Shown here: positions 12,313 to 23,654 of the stretch, piece by piece
Position numbering within the stretch: the first letter of the stretch is position 1
Layout of the letters: each line of letters opens with the position of its first letter
Assembly (NCBI GenBank): GCA_021234155.1
Contig: JAJEKV010000287.1
Coordinates: 312,001 to 376,000, forward strand
DNA from: Isoetes taiwanensis
Taxonomy: Eukaryota > Streptophyta > Lycopodiopsida > Isoetales > Isoetaceae
Direction of reading: 5' to 3'
DNA length: 64,000 bases
Position numbers and translations under genes: made by a program
Notes under the pieces: model-generated
What the model was told of the DNA's origin: nothing
The model's input: only the letters and a program-made list of their open reading frames with translations
The model's database searches: none

Positions 12313-14035
12313 GCCCAAGCCGTCAGTCATCCCTCTCGAGTCTGAGCCTTGGGTAGGAACTCCTATGTGATGTGCTGATCTTTGTCTATGCAGATATGTG
12401 GTGAGCCATCCTTCGTAATGGACATGTGATGTTGATGTTGTATACTGACATGTATGTTTACGCTTCTGCAGCTAGGTAGGCCCTGAAGGGAGACAAGGTA
12501 AAATGACCCCTTCATTCTTCCCGATGGAACTCATCAAGGTTGCAGTGACATGTGGAGGGCCTTGTATCAGCATGGAGCTGGTATGGGGGATGAACTCCTG
12601 TTTGTATACGGTGAGTGCATCGTATACGAGTAGGGGACGTCACAATGGCCTTTGCTGGTGTGATACTACTTCTAAGATAAAATGATATTACCCTGGATTT
12701 TTTTGTGGACTGAAGTAGGGTAAGCAGGGTTGTTTTTTTACATTCTGAGGATGTCATATTTATTATTCATAGAATACAATCACTGGTAGTTAGGATACTA
12801 GTGCTCTCAACTCTATAATTGCAGTGTAATGCTTAAAATGCAGCAGTACAAAATGCCTCTAAATCTAATGCCAATGGCTGTTACTTCTTTAGGTTGATCT
12901 TAATGTCTTTGCGAAAGACCGCACCTTGGAGCTTGAAAGGACAACACCGATATTTTACAAATGGGTGGAACTTGAAAGGACAAAACCAATATTTTACAAA
13001 TGGTCAGCATGCTGAAAGTGATCAGCATAGAATGAAGATGAACTGGATTTGGATTACCAAGTTTTGTATAAACTTGTTGTCTTTTCTATCATATATATTG
13101 TTTGTTATTTAAGTGGTAATATTTACAAGGTGCTACTATTTTCTTCTTCAAGATGCCAACTTGTAATGGCTTTTTTACTGTATTTTTATGTTATTAGATG
13201 AGTATTATGTTGATTGTAGGAAACTTGCTTCTTGACATGCAACTTACACGAAATTGTAGGCAAGATTTTAATTTGTAAGAAACTTGCTGGTTGCTTTTAA
13301 TTTTAGAGGAAATTGAAGGCAACATTTACTTGCTAGCAGGTTCCCCAAAAAAGCATAAGAAATTTTCCTTTAGTTAGTAAAAAATTTCCCGAACCAAAGC
13401 AGTGTCCCATTTCTGTTCTCGCTTATTTTTGAAAATTATTAAAACAGGACATGTGCACTAGCATTTATAGCAGCCATTAATACACTCGTTCATGACGTTG
13501 ACGTTGGATTTGATGCTGATCCAACTGGATTTTGAGGGGGTCATAGAGAAACAGAGATCCTCCACGGTTTTCTCTAGGTAGCATAAAACCAATCCGGCAG
13601 AAAAATGAAACTCTTCAAAATCTAAAAGGACTTCCAATGCAAAAGCTGCCATAGCTGCTTCGGAGGAAATTTAAATTAGACCCCAAATGTGGTTGCAAGG
13701 CTTATGGGTCTTGAAGATTTGACTGGTAAATCTTGCCTCACTATTCCGATGTCCGCCATAGCCAGACCTGTGCTTGCCCCTGCATACAAAACTCCGGCGC
13801 CATTGCAGTCCACAAGGCATTTGTGTGGACCAATGCAGCCATGCGAGCGATCTCTTGCACAAGCTTGAGTGGGCTCTGCATGCAGCTTCTGTGCTTGTTT
13901 TTGATGATAGACAACCTGGCAGATCCACTTCCATGCCCAAATGCTTCCTTCCTAACACTGGGATCGCCAGATTCGTGAGCAAAAATGAAGAAAAATCTCT
14001 GCCAAGTTCATTCATCTAAAATTGCATCAGATTTT
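12313..14035. other. Stretch without a supportable gene
   Basis: Mostly AT-rich. A short direct repeat containing TATTTTACAAATGG lies at 12,945-13,005. Several frames of 60-110 codons exist, but none carries a motif I recognise. Confidence 0.3.
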
Positions 14036-14339
14036 CGGGCAAATCCGTTGCTCCAACACATTTCAATTCAAATCCCCCTTACACCCCCTTTGGTTTGGGT
14101 GCATATTCACACGGGGGTGACTCCGGGCAACGAGAGCTGTTAGATAGGCATATTCACCCCTTATTCCTTAATCTACACCGTACGTAAAGTTCCTCGTCTG
14201 TGGGGTATGCAAGTACAAAATTTGCTATCTTATATTATAATGTTTTAGTGCAAGTAATGGACCACGCCCTAGATCTGATGGCCAAGATTCGATTGAAAAT
14301 TTGGACGGTCCAGATAGCCCTTTTCTTCTTGCTCTAACG

Positions 14340-14515
14340 ATTTAGGGGTTCTTCAGCTATGGCAGAGCAGGGCAAGATCTGCAACACGATTTAGTTCTTC
14401 AGCTATGGCGGAGCATGCCAAGGTCTGCAAAGCTCGGTATCTAGGGCAAGATCTGCAACACGATTTAGGGGGTTCTTCAGCTATGGCGGAGCATGCCAAG
14501 ATCTGCAAGCTCGGT
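14340..14515. repeat. Tandem repeats near the Helitron 1 5' end
   Basis: A unit containing TTCTTCAGCTATGGCGGAGC and CAAGATCTGCAA occurs about three times with variations. A related CTATGGC block is seen near the 5' end of the reverse-strand Helitron at 52.1-52.2 kb, so it may be a feature of the family rather than captured DNA. Confidence 0.55.
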
Positions 14516-15396
14516 ATCACGATCCGCTTCCAAGCGCTATCTGCCCTAGATCGAACGACCCATGTTCATTTGACCCATCCGACAATCAGTTGCTGGAAAA
14601 AAAGGGAAGCTTTGCGCATCGACCATAGGCTATGTTTTTTGTTTTTGCTGGGCCGCAATGGTTGCTTCAACAGTGATGGCATCCCCTGCTTGCGGTTCGG
14701 CTGATGTGCCCAGGACTTTCACTTCCTACTTTCCGGTTTCGTGGCACCTGATAATAGAATTACCCCGGGATGTGGATCCCGTGCCTGTTTTGTGGAGTGG
14801 ATCTGTTGATTACTCATTTCTGAAAGGGTTAACCTTCGGCAGAACTCCACGGCTATGGCAGGAGGAGAAGCTTCTCTTTTATAGCCTGAAGCTCCAAGCT
14901 CTTTCATCTCTGGCTGTACATGAGGCCATGCCACTTCTACAACATCATATGTGCGGAGTTTGGTTCAGAGCATGCTAAAGGATTTGCTACGGGGCTTCCC
15001 GGTTCTAGATTGCAGTTTGAAGGCTCTTCTTGGAGCTCAAGTTCACCATCTCTATTTTGTATAGGCTTCCTAAGGTAAGCATTTTTGTACTAGCTTTTGG
15101 GTAGGAGCATCTTGATTATAAAGTATCTTGGGATTCTAAAAAACCTATTTTTAGTTTAGCTGTGTGGAAAGGATCCCCTTGGACAGTTGGGTTTGCATTT
15201 GGTGTGCCATTGGAAGGTTTTTTATTCATGCAAGCCAAAATACATGAATTTCGAGGGTCGCATAAACCCAGACAGACTCACAATGGTTGTACAAAAGGTT
15301 GTGATTGTTTCCATCATGAGTGAGGATAGCTTGCATCTGCCATAGCTATATCCATAACTATAAACGTCATGTTTTTTATGTTTGCATGGTGTGCAG

Positions 15397-15475
15397 TATT
15401 CCAAGGATCGGGGGGAAACAGTTAGACCTGTATCTCCTTTATCGAAGTGTTACTGATCGTGGAGGATTGCAGCAG
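15397..15475 (+). pseudogene. Captured ARID-domain exon
   Basis: An acceptor (GTGTGCAG) precedes the exon and a donor (CAG then GTAAGA) follows it. The translation contains IPRIGGKQLDLYLLYRSVTD followed by RGGLQQ, matching the conserved core of the ARID DNA-binding domain (loop, then LDL-x2-LY-x3-T-x-RGGL). ARID proteins bind AT-rich DNA in chromatin remodelling and HMG-box factors. Only one exon is clear; the flanks may hold others (for example 14,648-14,975), but I cannot join them. It lies in the Helitron's own orientation, as usual for gene capture. Confidence 0.65.
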
Positions 15476-17470
15476 GTAAGATTTATATGCAGTTCTTTAG
15501 TTGGCATGCCGTCCATTTTCTACAAAATAATTGTGCTTCTGGCTACCCATAGTTCTTTTACATTTTTCAGTCAGTACTTGCATCTGCAACCACGAATCTT
15601 CATGCAGCAGAAGTTCCATATCACAAAAGCTAGAGAAGAATCCTTGGGAAAGACATGTCAAACGCCTCATCATTTACTTCTGCAGAAGCTATGTTATAGG
15701 TGCAAGATTGATTTGGAAGTTGGTTTTTGTTCAAGTTTAGATTAAATCAAAGATATGCATATTTGAGATTTAACTGATTGATTGAATCTGCTGGCCAAAA
15801 TGAAGTCACCATATTTGGGATGGTCATCACTCTCTATTTTGTTGTTAGTGCATTTTATGGCTTGCATTGTTACCTTTCAGTCATTGAATCAAATAAGCCC
15901 TGTTCAACACTTATGAAGATTTGATCTGCATTGTTACTTTTTATTTTATCAATCTGAAGACTTGATGGGATCTGCTTATGATTGTGAGATATTTTTTTCT
16001 CTCGAGAAATTCTACATGCTGGTTGTCCTGTTACTTCAGGTTGTAGAACTTGGGTTTTCTGCAATGGCTGCTTTAATACAGAACTGGGACAGTACTGAAC
16101 CCGAAGAAAATGATGAAGCAAATTCTCCATTTTTCTCTTACCATTTTTTATTGTTATAGATTGATTCATACATTGATCTTTGTTGCAATTTTGGAAGGAC
16201 ATGTGGATTTACATGCTATGGTTGTGATTGCTACGTGACTATTGTTAATCTGATCTGTGCTCCAGATTCGACGACCAGATCTCCTTTATTAATTGATCCT
16301 GAATTAATGTGCAGTTCTCCCTTGCGCTGAGAAATGAATCGTGGAACTGTCAACAACAAAATATACATCTTTCTAGCATTACTGGACGACTCACTTAGAA
16401 CATCTCTGCAAGGCAATCAAAGCATGAACTGGAGATGTGCTTGGAAGGTTGTATTACGATTTGCAGTTTTGTTGCACAACAAGGCCATAAAATGCCTCAA
16501 ATTTTAAAATACAAATATTCAGCAGATGACTTAACAATTCAAACATCATCCTCAATGAATGGGTGTGTAAGACCTTTTGCTTCTTCAAAGTTTGTATTTT
16601 GTAACGCATTTGCTCTGCCATGGATGAGCTTGCCATGGATGAGCTTATCATCATGACCGGAGTTAAGATTGGTAATGAGTTGAGAAATTCGACAGATCTT
16701 TGGCTCATTCCACAGCTAAAAGGACTGAATCTTCGGATTAATCCAAAGTATAATTTAGCATATGCTGGATGTGGACAGAGACTGCATGCACATATTAGCT
16801 TTGTTACAATTTAGGAAGGACATGTGGATTGCATTATCTAATTCCAAGCTATGGCATTGTTTGTAGGTGAAATAGGCTGGCTATCTGAAATGGCCCACAG
16901 GTCACTGTATTCTTTTGTGTTCTGAAATTCTTTGAACATCCACATTGCATATTAAAAATGAATGCACATAGATGTCTGTTTTTTATTTTAGTGATTTGGA
17001 CTAGAGCTGCTTGCATGCCCCACTTGGGCTACACCATAGATCTTATCTTAATGATAGTTTTTTACAATAGAGTGCACACCTCATTTCTTGCATCATTATG
17101 GCTTGCCTTTTGAGCATCGATTGACTGTAACTATAAACAAAAACCTAGCCTTTTGCAACACGTTCAGAAAGGAAAACCATCTTTTTACACTACATTCAAA
17201 AAAAAAAAAGAACAGTTTCATGTGTTTAAAAAAAAAAAACTAAAGATCTTTGTGCCTTGGATTATAATTTTTGTTTTTGGACGGGCTTCAAAGGCATCTA
17301 GATTAGGACCTAAGCCAAAAGAAAGATGCATGGTATCTAGAGTGAGACCTTAAACAAAAAAAAAATATGCATGCAAGCTCTTATACATCCCTTAAAACAG
17401 AGTGCTCTTTGAAACGTTACCTCCTTGAAACGTGTTGTTGCGTTCGTCTTTATGTACAAGCACATGAACT
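15476..17470. other. Helitron 1 interior, unassigned captured DNA
   Basis: T-rich tracts before AG and GT-containing junctions suggest more exon and intron pieces (for example near 16,040-16,110). No frame longer than about 110 codons has a recognisable domain. Two poly-A runs lie at 17,200-17,240. Confidence 0.3.
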
Positions 17471-17497
17471 GCACACCGAAGGTGGGCAATTTACTAG

Positions 17498-19560
17498 TCT
17501 TATATTTTAATGTTTTAGCGTGTTGTATCAAGCCCTAATTTGAATGACCGAGATCATCTAATTGCATCCAAAGGCAGAGTTTTATCGACTTTTGACCACT
17601 ATGATTGGTCATGTTTTGATGTTTTGAGGAGAGGGGAACGTGAAAGGGTAAAAAGGCATGGGAAAAAGGGGAAGTGGAAAAGGGTGAGGAAAGGGAGAAA
17701 AAAGAAGGAAAAAATAGCATGGGAAAAGGGATAAGGGAAAAGAAAAAGAAAAAGGGGGGGAAAACGAGGGGAAAAAGGGAAAAAGAAGCAAAGGGTGGGA
17801 AAAGGAGGAAAAAAGAAGGGAGAAAGGGTAACAGAAAAAAGGGTGGAGTAAAGAGAAGGGGAAAAGCGCATGGGAAAAGGGAAATGAAAAAAAGAAAAAG
17901 GAAGAAGGAAAGGGAGCCTGGGAAAAAAGGCACCAAAAAAAGGGAAGAGGGAAAGGAAAAATGAAAAAGAGAAGGGTGAAAGAGCACGGGAAAAGGGAAA
18001 GAGGGAAAGGGTGAAGAAAGGGAAAAATGATAAGCGAAAAAAACATGGAAAAAAGGAAGAAAAAGGTGGAAAAAAGGGAAGAGAGAAAAGGGCGAGAAGA
18101 GGGAAAAGAGAAGGGAAAAATGGTATGCAAGAAGGGAAAGGAAAAGGGAAAAGAAAAAAGGAGGGAAAAAGGGAGGACGAAAGGGAAAGGAAAGGAGGAA
18201 AACAAGAAAAGGGTGCGGAGAAGGAATAGAAAGAGAGCATAGGAAAATGGAAAAGAGAAAGGAAAATAAAAATGGGAGGCAGAAAGGTGGAAAGGGAACA
18301 TGGGAAAAAGGGCATGAGGGAAAGGGGAAGAGAGACAAGGGCAAAGGGAAGGGAAAAAGGGTACAGGAAAAAAGGGAAAGAAAGAAGAAAAGGAAAGTGG
18401 AAAAAAAGCATGGGAAAAGGGCAAGAGAAAAAAAAAAGGAAAAGAAAAAGGGTGGGAAAAAGGTTGAGGAAAAAAGGCAAGAGGGAAAGGAGAGATGTTG
18501 AAAAGGGCATGGAAAGAAGGAAGTGAAAAAAAAATGAAGGGGGAAAGGGGAAAGGAAAGGTAAAAAAGGCACGACAAAAAGGAGAAGAGGAAAAGGGTTG
18601 GGAAATGAGGAAAAGGAAAAAAAGTCCATCAAGAAAAGGGATAGGGATAGAGAACGGGAAAGGGTAAAGAGAGGGGGGAAAGGAAGTTAAAAAGAGCATG
18701 GAAAAAGGGGAAAAAGGGAAGGAAAAAAGGGGAAGACTGAACCGTTGAGGAAAGAGGAAAAGGGAAGGGAAAAATGGCATGGGAAAAAGAAAAGGAAAAG
18801 GGAAAGGGAAAGGAAAATGGAAAAGGGGAGCGAAAGGGCATTGGGAAAGGGGAAGACGGAAATGGAAAGGGTTGAGAGAGGAGAAAAAAAGGAAAAGATG
18901 AGGACCGGGAAGGGCAAAAGGGGAACAAGAAAAGGATGTGAACAAAGGAAAGGGAAAGGAAAAAGAAAAGGACAGATGAAAAGGGTGAAAGCAGACCTGG
19001 AAAAGAGTGCACGAGAAAAAGGGGAAGAGGGAAATGGGAAAAGGAAAGGGCGAAAGATCACGGGAAAAGGAGGAAGAGAGAAAGAGTAAAGAAAGGCAAA
19101 ACGGAAGCAAAAAAAGGAGAGGGAAAAAAAGGGGGAAGAAAGAAAGGGTGGGAAAAAAAGGAAAATGGGTACAAGAGAAAAGGAAAGAGGAAAAATGTGT
19201 AGAAAGGTTATGGGACAATGGAAGAGTCAAAAGAAAATGAAGGGGAAAAAGGAAAAAAGCATGGTGAAAAGGAAAAGAGGAAAAGGGTGGAGAAATGAGG
19301 GAAAGGAAAAAGTTTATCAAGAAAACTGAAAGTGAAAAGAGGAAAAAAGTTTATCAAGAAAACTGAAATGCGTACGAGGAAAAGGAAAAAGCAAAAGTAT
19401 AAAAGCGGGGTATAGCAAATGGCAAAGGGAAAGAGAAACGGTGTCGACTACTTTAATAATGGAGTACTTCTAGGTTATTCATGCTTGCCTCTCTCATCAC
19501 TGTAGTGTATCATTTATAGGTTATGAGCTTATGCCCAGCAACGCTGGGCACCGTTCCTAG
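17498..19560 (+). mobile_element. Helitron 2, head to tail with Helitron 1
   Basis: It starts TCTTATATTTTAATGTTTTAG directly after the CTAG of Helitron 1. It ends with hairpin GCCCAGCAACGCTGGGC, seven bases and CTAG at 19,557-19,560, followed by T. The two Helitrons share end motifs and lie in the same orientation. Nearly all of its 2.06 kb is a polypurine satellite. It has no coding capacity. Confidence 0.85.
17626..19440 (+). repeat. 1.8-kb polypurine satellite
   Basis: The top strand is almost wholly A and G, built from loosely repeated GGGAAAAGG-type words with a recurring GCATGGGAAAAGG about every 60-120 bases. The long reverse-strand frames here encode only Phe/Pro/Leu/Ser-rich low-complexity strings and are not genes. 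Such a homopurine tract can form triplex (H-) DNA and stall polymerases. Confidence 0.85.
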
Positions 19561-19757
19561 TACTATATATAACAAGATTCGCAAAATACTATAAGATTTC
19601 AAGCGAAATACTATATGGTGTTGATTTTGTACGTGCAAAATACAATAATGAGGGCTCTCGCTGCCCTACGTCACCCCCCGTGTGAATATGCACCCAAACC
19701 AAAGGGGGTTTAAGGGGGATTTTAATTTAAATGTGTTGGACCCAATGGTTGTGTTAA

Positions 19758-20471
19758 TTAATATCAATGGTAGTTATGTGTTGGTTGTTATTGTCATGTT
19801 ATGTGTTGGTTGTTATGTGTTGGGGGATTTAATTTTTATATGTTGGATGTTAATGGTTTGTGTTGCAAAAAACTTTTTTCATCTTTTCGGAGGCCTTAGG
19901 ACCCTCCCGGGTGTGACAAAAATTTTAGAATTCAAACCAAAAAAAAACTAGAATTCATTTGAGGCTTTCATCACCCGTTGCTTTTGAATTTCATCACATT
20001 AAAACAAATAGAACATAAGTAAAAGTTACCATAAAGATAGAGCGGATTGATCCCATTATTCTGTAAAAGTCATAAAGTTTGCTTTAAAATAACCCATACA
20101 CAAACATTTTTCAACCTGGAATTTAACAGTTCCCTTTGGCCTCCATGGATTCTTGTGGTGAGAAACCAAAGTGGGAAACTTTTTTACGCTTGTTAGCACA
20201 AGGATCTAGAAGCCTTGGAATTTGCTTAATAACTGCCTCAAAATCTAAAAATGCAAGGTAATTTTTGCAACCTTCATTGGAATGAGCCATAAAACAATAT
20301 CAATAAGCGCAATCAGATAATCACCGGTAGGATGTGAAAGCCTACCAAACCCGGCCGAAACATTGCTGTTTTAGCATAGATAACTTAACCAAACATATCC
20401 ATATCATACACTATCAAAAAGATCTCGGAGAGAGCTTTCCAACGCAATAAAAATCATCTCAAAGCGAAAGC
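19758..20471. other. Stretch without a supportable gene
   Basis: The sequence after the split MITE is AT-rich. No gene or repeat family is recognised up to the start of the duplicated block. Confidence 0.3.
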
Positions 20472-20514
20472 CTGGATCAAAAGTTATGATAAGAAATGTG
20501 TTCCCGGCGGGGAA

Positions 20515-20865
20515 ACTGCACTACATGCACCCTTCAAGCCCTTCATGTGCCCATTATGCACCACACACACAAAAAGAGGGCTTTTGTTGTGAGCCATTGG
20601 TTGTTGACCATTGAAAAAAAGGCTAAAATCAATGGCCCTTCATGTGCCCATTATGCACCACACGAAAAAAAAGGGCTTTGTTGTGAGTCATTGGTTATTG
20701 ACCATTGAAAAAAAAAAGGCTAAAATCAATGGCTCAGAAATGGTGCACTCTAGATGTACGCATTAGTACATCCATTTGAATACATCACAAAATCGTAGGA
20801 AAACCTTAGTGAAAAGCGTACAAAAACACAAAGAAAACCCCCTGTTATTATGCTACATATTCAAG
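20515..20865 (-). repeat. Helitron subterminal modules (two partial units)
   Basis: Two units of TTGTTGTGAGCCATTGGTTG-type sequence are followed by a longer block ending CCCCCTGTTATTATGCTACATATT. The same block lies at 40.58-40.75 kb beside a different captured gene, so it is a fixed part of a Helitron family. At about 20,578-20,600 it contains the uninterrupted sequence CTTTTGTTGTGAGCC, the empty site for the large transposon. Repeated at 27.81-28.15 kb. Confidence 0.65.
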
Positions 20866-22559
20866 TTTCATAGTTGCTGGACAAAATGGAGTGTTGGCTG
20901 AAGGAGAAATGCTATTAGTTGGAGATCTTGAAAACCTAAAGATTCAATCGAAAAAGCAAATGACGAGTTATATCTCTTATAAAACAAATGAAGAAATTTA
21001 CAAATTCTCATACCTTCCCAGGTTGGTTATGTGGATTTAGGCTGCTTATGGCCCATGGTAATGGCCACTGCTTTTCATCTTTCTTTAATGTACTCTACAG
21101 CACCAAAACCCTTTGACAGTTTTTTCCTACAAGATATCCTCTAGAAGAATTAAACATGATGACATATACAATATTCAGCAAGTTGAATTTTGTTGAATAT
21201 TGATTTAGTTCACAACTACAAAGTACTCACAAAGTTTGAATCGCACGTCTGGAATCACCTTTTTTTGCGCTCAATCCTGTAAAATTTCAGCCATTCTCTG
21301 TTTAGCATACTATCATTCTGGCAAGAGATATTCTAAGTGCTTTATGACAGAACAAACTCTGGACAATATCAAATATTCCAGTTATGGCCAAATTAGTTAA
21401 AATAGATGTTCTTTGCCACAACATAATAATAAAGTCGAGACAAATGAATATTTCTACCAACACGATCCATTTAGACATTCTTGCATAGTTATAACTGACC
21501 TTGTCATATCTTCTCAATTATGCAAATGCCTAATTCGAAACAACTCATCTTGTTTTGCGGCTGGAATTTATATCTTTCCTTCTGTTGTAAAACTATAAAA
21601 AAAACATGACTGCTTAAAATTGAAGTACCTTCCCAATTAGTGCTCAAGAAACTTCAAACATCTCTGGCACATTTAAAAAAAATCAAGATCGGGCAAACTC
21701 AGATGGTCTGAATGAGGAACTTTTGATCCATGCACATGCATATATAAAATGTGCAATATAGGTGAACAAATGAACAAATGAAAGCTTTATCACAAAGCAA
21801 GGCTTATAACTATGAGTTGTTTGATGCAGAGAATTAAAAAAGAAATTTTCAATTGAATCGTCCTGATAAAGACGAATCATGGCATTTTCCCTTATTGCAT
21901 CACGTTAAAAGAGTGGAATTTTATTATTTATTTGGCTTAAGCAAGGCAATGGCTAGTTTAACATAATGATGAAACAATATGTACATAAACTTACGGTTTT
22001 GGCTGAAATATTCAAGCTAGAACGTGATAAATCGTCCATTGTTCTTTCCGTCTGCGTAGCTTCAATAGTTGGTATCCAAACGGTACCCAGCACTGTTGAC
22101 ATAATTCAAAAATCAGCTCTACCAGATCAACAAGCAATTGCATGCAAAAGATAATTGTAGCATATTTACTACCTGGATATGAAAGAATGGCATATTACCT
22201 CGGTTTCACCAGCATTTTCACCAGTGAAAGTACGTGTGTAGAGCTCCAACAATGAAATGCCAATCCAATGCTGCAAATCAGATACAAAAACCAAAGCTAA
22301 ATATAAAAATACCAGAGATTGGCTTAGGAGGGCGGTGATGTCTTCACCCGCCGTGCCAAAACTACCTAGAATTAACAGGCGCTGCTCGCTCCTCTTTCAA
22401 TCATGGAAATTCCAAATTTCGTCCCCGCAAGAGCAGATATCAAGAGGAGATATCGTGAAAATTCAAAATATCCCGCTAGGGGCAAAGGGAACACCGCATG
22501 CGTCTGCACATGTGGCGTTCTGACCTGGAAATCAATGCCTTCTGATTTTATAAAGAAGA
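20866..22559 (-). other. Captured gene debris, unidentified
   Basis: On the reverse strand there are exon-like segments bounded by consensus sites: 22,199-22,270 (donor then GTAATA) and 21,995-22,092 (donor then GTAAGT). I could not find one frame that runs through both without a stop, and no domain is recognisable. Copy B of this region is at about 28.16-29.86 kb. Confidence 0.35.
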
Positions 22560-22590
22560 CTAGAAACGCGTGCCCGGCGATGCCGGGCAT
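22560..22590 (-). mobile_element. Helitron 3' terminus (reverse strand), copy A
   Basis: Reading the reverse strand: hairpin GCCCGGCATCGCCGGGC, ACGCGTTT and then CTAG at 22,560-22,563, followed by T. The body of this Helitron lies to the right; the large transposon interrupts it 0.2 kb from this end. Its 5' end is not identified: the only family 5' end on this strand is at 52,366, which also fits the Helitron ending at 49,441. Copy B of this terminus is at 29,858. Confidence 0.7.
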
Positions 22591-22797
22591 TTGTCATGGA
22601 TGTATGGAATGCATTTTTGGCAAAATATGTTTCAGGTGCATAGACACATATAGATCGAGAACAAAGCATTTTAGTGTTGTAGCAAACCATTGGTTGTTGA
22701 TCATTATGCACCACACGCACAAAAAGAGGGCTTTTGTTGTGAGCCATTGGTTGTTGACCATTATGCACCACACGCACAAAAAAGGGGCTTTTGTTGT

Positions 22798-22826
22798 AAG
22801 CACAATTTCATTATAATGGGAAAATT
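22798..22826 (+). repeat. Left terminal inverted repeat of the transposon, copy A
   Basis: It starts AAGCACAATTTCATTATAAT and pairs with the right ends at 40,570 and 47,625. It is preceded by TTGT (22,794-22,797), the target duplication. This end belongs to a copy whose right half is absent, because the duplicated unit ends at 27,762. Confidence 0.75.
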
Positions 22827-22850
22827 TTTAGTAAACTGGAATTTTTTTAT

Positions 22851-22991
22851 GACCTTATGCAGGGGTTGTATACACGTGTACAGTACCCTGTATCATAGAC
22901 CTTATGCAGGGGTTGTATACACGTGTACAATACCCTGTATCATAGACCTTATGCAGGGGTTGTATACACGTGCAGTACCCGTGTATCATAC
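22851..22991. repeat. Three 47-bp subterminal repeats
   Basis: Units begin at 22,851, 22,898 and 22,945, each with GACCTTATGCAGGGG and a palindromic TACACGTGTA core. They lie 53 bp inside the transposon's left end, where transposases of other families bind. A matching set is at 30,147-30,290 in copy B, with differences in the last unit. Confidence 0.75.
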
Positions 22992-23088
22992 AGAGAACAT
23001 AATAACACGGTATCATATACCAACTTTCAAACACAATAGAGACCGAAGTATGAACTATGTATGTCCCTATTAACCTTCCCCCAGGTTC

Positions 23089-23640
23089 CTAACCCCTTCC
23101 CCTTTCCCTTCCCCTGCGAGGTCTAACCCATGCATCTGGGTTAGGAAACCAGAGCTCACGCATATCCCAGCCTGATTCTTCCCACCATATGGGGTACCTA
23201 GTCATTGCAAAAAGTAATTCCACAGGATGATACTCACAGAAGAAGAGCGGACCCAACTCCACAAAACTGTTGTACTCATTGTAGTACGTCCTAATAAGGC
23301 AATACATCTGTCCCTTACAAATTTCATGAATGAACTCTGATATGTATTGATCCAGCATGAAGAAGAGGCCTCAATTGTTGTAGCATCTTGTCGAGAAAAG
23401 GAGGGTTCAAGAATTCCCCTCATTGCAAGTCTCTATAACATTAGGATGGATTAATTTCATCGGTGGCTCGTGACCACAATCAAATGGCTCTAGAATGAAG
23501 TTGATCAACTCCATTGCAAGCTCCTTGGTGGACCGTGGGCGCAACCTCCACTCTAAGAAATTGTCAAATAGCTCATCGGTTCAGGCTGCCGCGAATGCAG
23601 GGCATGCTTCTGAGCCTTCCGGAGTAACCAGGGGAGGATT
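23089..23640 (-). CDS. Possible third transposon gene, copy A
   Basis: Read on the reverse strand, the conserved part runs about 160 residues and includes ELFDNFLEWRLR, then KELAMELINFILE, then FIHEICKGQMYCLIRT, and ends in a basic RPRRGRERGRG tail at 23,089. It reads as real protein but changes frame in both copies, at different places. I do not recognise the family and cannot fix the start: upstream on this strand lies a minisatellite. It sits between the left transposon end and the transposase gene and points the same way as the transposase, so it could be a small accessory protein. A chance frame is possible but less likely given the composition. Confidence 0.4.
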
Positions 23641-23654
23641 AGGTCCAATCATTT

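Larger units (their letters stand above)
14228..17497 (+). mobile_element. Helitron 1, non-autonomous, carries ARID exon
   Basis: The 5' end TCTTATATTATAATGTTTTAG follows A at 14,227. The 3' end has a hairpin (GC-A-CACC / GGTG-G-GC, about 17,471-17,487), a short AT tail and CTAG at 17,494-17,497. No Rep/helicase gene is present, so it depends on a helper. Its right edge abuts the next Helitron with no base between. It holds short direct repeats near its 5' end and eukaryotic exon fragments. The MITE around it gives an independent boundary on the left. Confidence 0.85.
14036..19757. mobile_element. Second MITE copy, split by two Helitrons
   Basis: The left half (about 14,036-14,227) and right half (19,561-19,757) align in order with the reverse complement of the complete MITE at 9,501-9,886. 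Together they total about 389 bp. The break falls in ...TTTGCTA / TACTATA..., an A/T site, exactly where the Helitrons begin and end. The outer left edge is accurate to about 10 bp. Confidence 0.85.

Noticed and set aside
13671-14015. Reverse-strand frame of 114 codons
   Set aside because: No motif, no splice or promoter context, and several overlapping frames on the other strand are equally long.
14648-14975. Forward frame of about 106 codons as the first exon of the ARID gene
   Set aside because: It reads plausibly but I could not join it to the ARID exon in phase or recognise its sequence.
17535-19320. Reverse-strand frames of 365 and 573 codons
   Set aside because: They lie in the polypurine satellite and encode only Phe/Pro/Leu/Ser low-complexity sequence, open simply because the complementary strand has few A or G to make stops.
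20496-20560. Second Helitron 3' end at the start of copy A
   Set aside because: The hairpin TTCCC/GGGAA is short and no CTRR follows at a proper distance.
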